DNA of 38,832 nucleotides from Butyricicoccus sp. OM04-18BH (lineage in GTDB: Bacteria; Bacillota; Clostridia; Oscillospirales; Butyricicoccaceae), in contig NZ_QULN01000013.1 in NCBI RefSeq assembly GCF_003481705.1, positions 1-38,832 on the forward strand, written 5' to 3'. Of the stretch, positions 38,674 through 38,832 are shown piece after piece; within the stretch, counting starts at the first letter, position 1; the number at the start of each line of letters is the position of its first letter. Below the pieces are notes generated by a model, which had not been told where the DNA came from, did no database searches, and worked only from the letters and a program-made list of their open reading frames with translations. The translations under genes and the position numbers were made by a program.

Positions 38674-38832
38674 GTGAGTTTTGATTATTTTTACGGTCGG
38701 CAATCTGATCTATTCACATTCTATCGAGTTCCGAAGGTGTTGTTCACGAACGAGAGGTTCTGGAATATTTCTGCCGATGCCAAGATGCTGTATGGGATTT
38801 TGCTTGACCGCATGAGCCTGTCTGCCAAGAAT
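38674..38832 (+). CDS. Replication initiator protein A (RepA_N type), partial
   Basis: 53 codons from a GTG start to the window edge. The sequence (FDYFYGRQSDLFTFYRVPKV, then SADAKMLYGILLDRMSLSAK) matches the N-terminal winged-helix domain of RepA_N replication initiators found on Firmicute plasmids and integrative conjugative elements. GAAGAAGGTGG lies upstream. It shows that the right end of the window enters a plasmid-like or ICE module. The rest of the gene is outside the window. Confidence 0.85.
   Translation, partial: MSFDYFYGRQSDLFTFYRVPKVLFTNERFWNISADAKMLYGILLDRMSLSAKN

Overview
The window looks like chromosome of a GC-rich, anaerobic gut clostridium. The Oscillospiraceae/Butyricicoccaceae range is my inference from gene content and style, not from a marker gene. 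Pointers are a pyruvate:ferredoxin oxidoreductase fragment, tryptophanase, MetNIQ, Rrf2/CysK, a delta-lactam-type PdaA, YheO/YczE proteins, and strong GGAGG ribosome sites with TTGACA-17-TATAAT promoters. Positions 1 to about 33000 are GC-rich and mostly single-copy metabolic genes. From about 33040 to the end the DNA is AT-richer and holds degraded mobile-element genes.

Layout. 1-600: tRNA-Lys, tRNA-Glu and a 5S rRNA with its own promoter. Two copies of a short hairpin leader repeat abut the tRNA-Lys and the 5S. 740-6430: alpha/beta hydrolase, PdaA-type deacetylase, a sigma factor fused to a membrane anchor and an outer domain, a LacI regulator and a YczE membrane protein. 6441-11334: a tryptophan/aromatic amino-acid island, with a YheO regulator divergent from ridA, then an unusually long tryptophanase and a Na+-coupled amino-acid transporter. 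RidA would clear the 2-aminoacrylate released by the lyase. 11455-11640 holds the first copy of a covarying multi-hairpin repeat; the second copy is at 28952-29165. 11794-16360: dicarboxylate/amino-acid symporter, LacI regulator with two palindromic operators, a candidate structured RNA, then two chimeric genes (tct transporter pieces; membrane protein plus PFOR C-terminus). 16679-24509: DUF296, PanE-like, DUF5662, ECF sigma with a DUF4179 partner, a MepA-like MATE exporter behind two tandem terminators, MarR plus a second MATE, and an Rrf2 regulator. 24763-31479: cysK, then a methionine island (metN, metI, 2-hydroxyacid dehydrogenase, metQ, aminotransferase) preceded by a Met/Cys-codon leader peptide and terminator. 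31492-32290: an M20/C39 chimera. 32923: initiator tRNA-Met. After it come a truncated tyrosine recombinase, a gyrase-A-C-terminal-type propeller protein, Uma2 and IS256 remnants, a Fic protein, a small Cys-rich ORF and the start of a RepA-type replication initiator that runs off the window.

Three themes stand out. (1) RNA-level control is dense: leader peptides before metN and perhaps cysK, tandem terminators before the MepA-like gene, a terminator before tnaT, an occluded ribosome site before tnaA, and covarying hairpin repeats. (2) Several genes are precise, mostly in-frame chimeras (tctB/C/A, membrane protein/PFOR, GlcD tail, M20/C39), plus truncations of HDIG, recombinase and Uma2 genes. 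They mark repeated deletion in this genome or a misassembly. (3) The right end carries a recombinase next to a DNA-wrapping gyrase-type propeller, which I do not recognise as a described pairing.
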